Below are positions 63,467 to 64,000 of a DNA stretch of 64,000 bases, one piece after another. The stretch is from Collinsella sp. AM33-4BH (GTDB lineage: Bacteria > Actinomycetota > Coriobacteriia > Coriobacteriales > Coriobacteriaceae): contig NZ_QSIN01000005.1 of the NCBI RefSeq assembly GCF_003469205.1, forward strand, positions 118,905-182,904, written 5' to 3'. The first letter of the stretch is position 1; each line of letters opens with the position of its first letter. A program made the translations under genes and the position numbers. A model generated the notes under the pieces. That model searched no databases. It worked only from the letters and a program-made list of their open reading frames with translations, and was not told the origin of the DNA.

Positions 63467-64000
63467 CTACTCCCGGTAGGGCACCCGGTCGCGCATCACG
63501 GCGTATATCGCCCTGAGCCGCTTCCTCGCGACGGCCTTGAGCGCCCGCCCGTGCCCCATGCCCCGCGCCCTGCAGGCCCGGTAGTACTCGCCGTAGCGCC
63601 CCGACGACCTCACCAGGCTGTTGCACGAGAAGATCAGCAGGGACTTGAGCCTCGCGTCGCCCCGCCTGGACGCCCTGACCGACCTCACCGACGTGCCGGA
63701 GCTCCTCACCCTCGGGGCTATGCCGCGGTACGAGGCCAGGTGGTCGTGGTCCGGGAACCTCGCGATGTCGACCGATACCGCGAGCTGCGCCGCGGTCCTC
63801 GGGCCGATGCCGGGCACGGTGAGCAGGCACGCGTAGGTCTCGTCGCCCTCGAGCAGCCCCGCCGTCTCGGCCTCGAGGGCCCCGGCCTCGTCGAGGGCCT
63901 CCGATATCCGGGCGGCCAGGAACCTGACCTGCCTGTTCTCGGCCTCGACGAGCGCCGGCGGGGGCGCGGTGGAGGCGGCCGCGGCCTCCCCGGCGGCCTC
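63467..64000 (-). mobile_element. IS110-family transposase, C-terminal part (cut by the window edge)
   Basis: A minus-strand frame open from the window end to the stop at 63467-63469 encodes 177 residues. It has the Transposase_20 signature LLTVPGIGPRTAAQLAVSVDIARFPDHDHLASYRGIAPR, with the catalytic Ser segment expected near SSGTS. The residues before it form a helical region (LVEAENRQVRFLAARISEAL). GC content is higher than in the neighbouring genes. IS110 elements use a RuvC-like DEDD domain plus this serine-containing domain and a bridge RNA. The DEDD half and the RNA-coding end lie outside the window. The insertion lies just after the GH140-like terminator. Confidence 0.85.

Overview
ORGANISM. 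The window looks like the chromosome of a gut actinobacterium of class Coriobacteriia, most likely Collinsella or a close relative. This is judged from protein content and style, not from a marker gene. The DNA is GC-rich, codon choice is strongly C/G-ending, and there are many PTS and LacI sugar systems. A sortase-anchored pilin-like giant, an Ech-type hydrogenase and an NRAMP-related Mg transporter are present. The intergenic spaces are unusually rich in palindromic repeats. No rRNA, tRNA, CRISPR array or phage was seen.

LAYOUT. 1-1539: tail of an Ech-type group 4 NiFe hydrogenase operon. 1540-8888: a 2082-residue vWA/FctA-repeat surface protein flanked by three copies of a ~155 bp palindromic element. 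8889-17881: a NarL-type two-component system divergent from two ABC transporters. 18069-29779: DUF362 ferredoxin, hydrolase, membrane proteins (HlyIII, CorC/HlyC), a CphA-N-like orphan, YtxH and PRC-barrel proteins, a deacetylase fold without its metal ligands, and a pair made of an MgtE-like protein and an NRMT-like transporter. 30325-34703: OatA-like acyltransferase, then ribokinase with nucleoside hydrolase. 34923-41026: LacI regulator, FucI-like isomerase, split transketolase and FGGY kinase. 41180-47773: luxS, then a lower-GC BglG/PTS/esterase module, a DUF4867 protein and a GH1 phospho-beta-glucosidase. 48122-52121: degenerate sensor, histidine kinase and response regulator. 52313-56601: a zinc-ribbon/SPFH operon resembling B. 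subtilis ydjGHI, with a frameshifted lipoprotein. 56935-63303: DUF1593 protein, esterase, PTS IIBC and an apiosidase-like (GH140/DUF4038) enzyme. 63467-64000: 3' part of an IS110-family transposase.

MAIN IDEA. The sugar genes at 34.9-41.0 kb and 58.5-63.3 kb fit together as a system for the branched plant sugar D-apiose. The parts are import (PTS), cytoplasmic cleavage by a GH140-like enzyme without a signal peptide, isomerisation, phosphorylation, and cleavage by a split transketolase. Both loci carry TAAAC/GTTTA palindromes, also found before the LacI gene, which suggests one regulon. The enzyme families are read from sequence; the apiose substrate and the regulon are inference.

OTHER POINTS. 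Two genes appear frameshifted (hydrolase 19406-20373; lipoprotein 52313-53153). One polysaccharide deacetylase homologue has lost its metal-binding histidines. At least five families of intergenic palindromes or inverted repeats recur.
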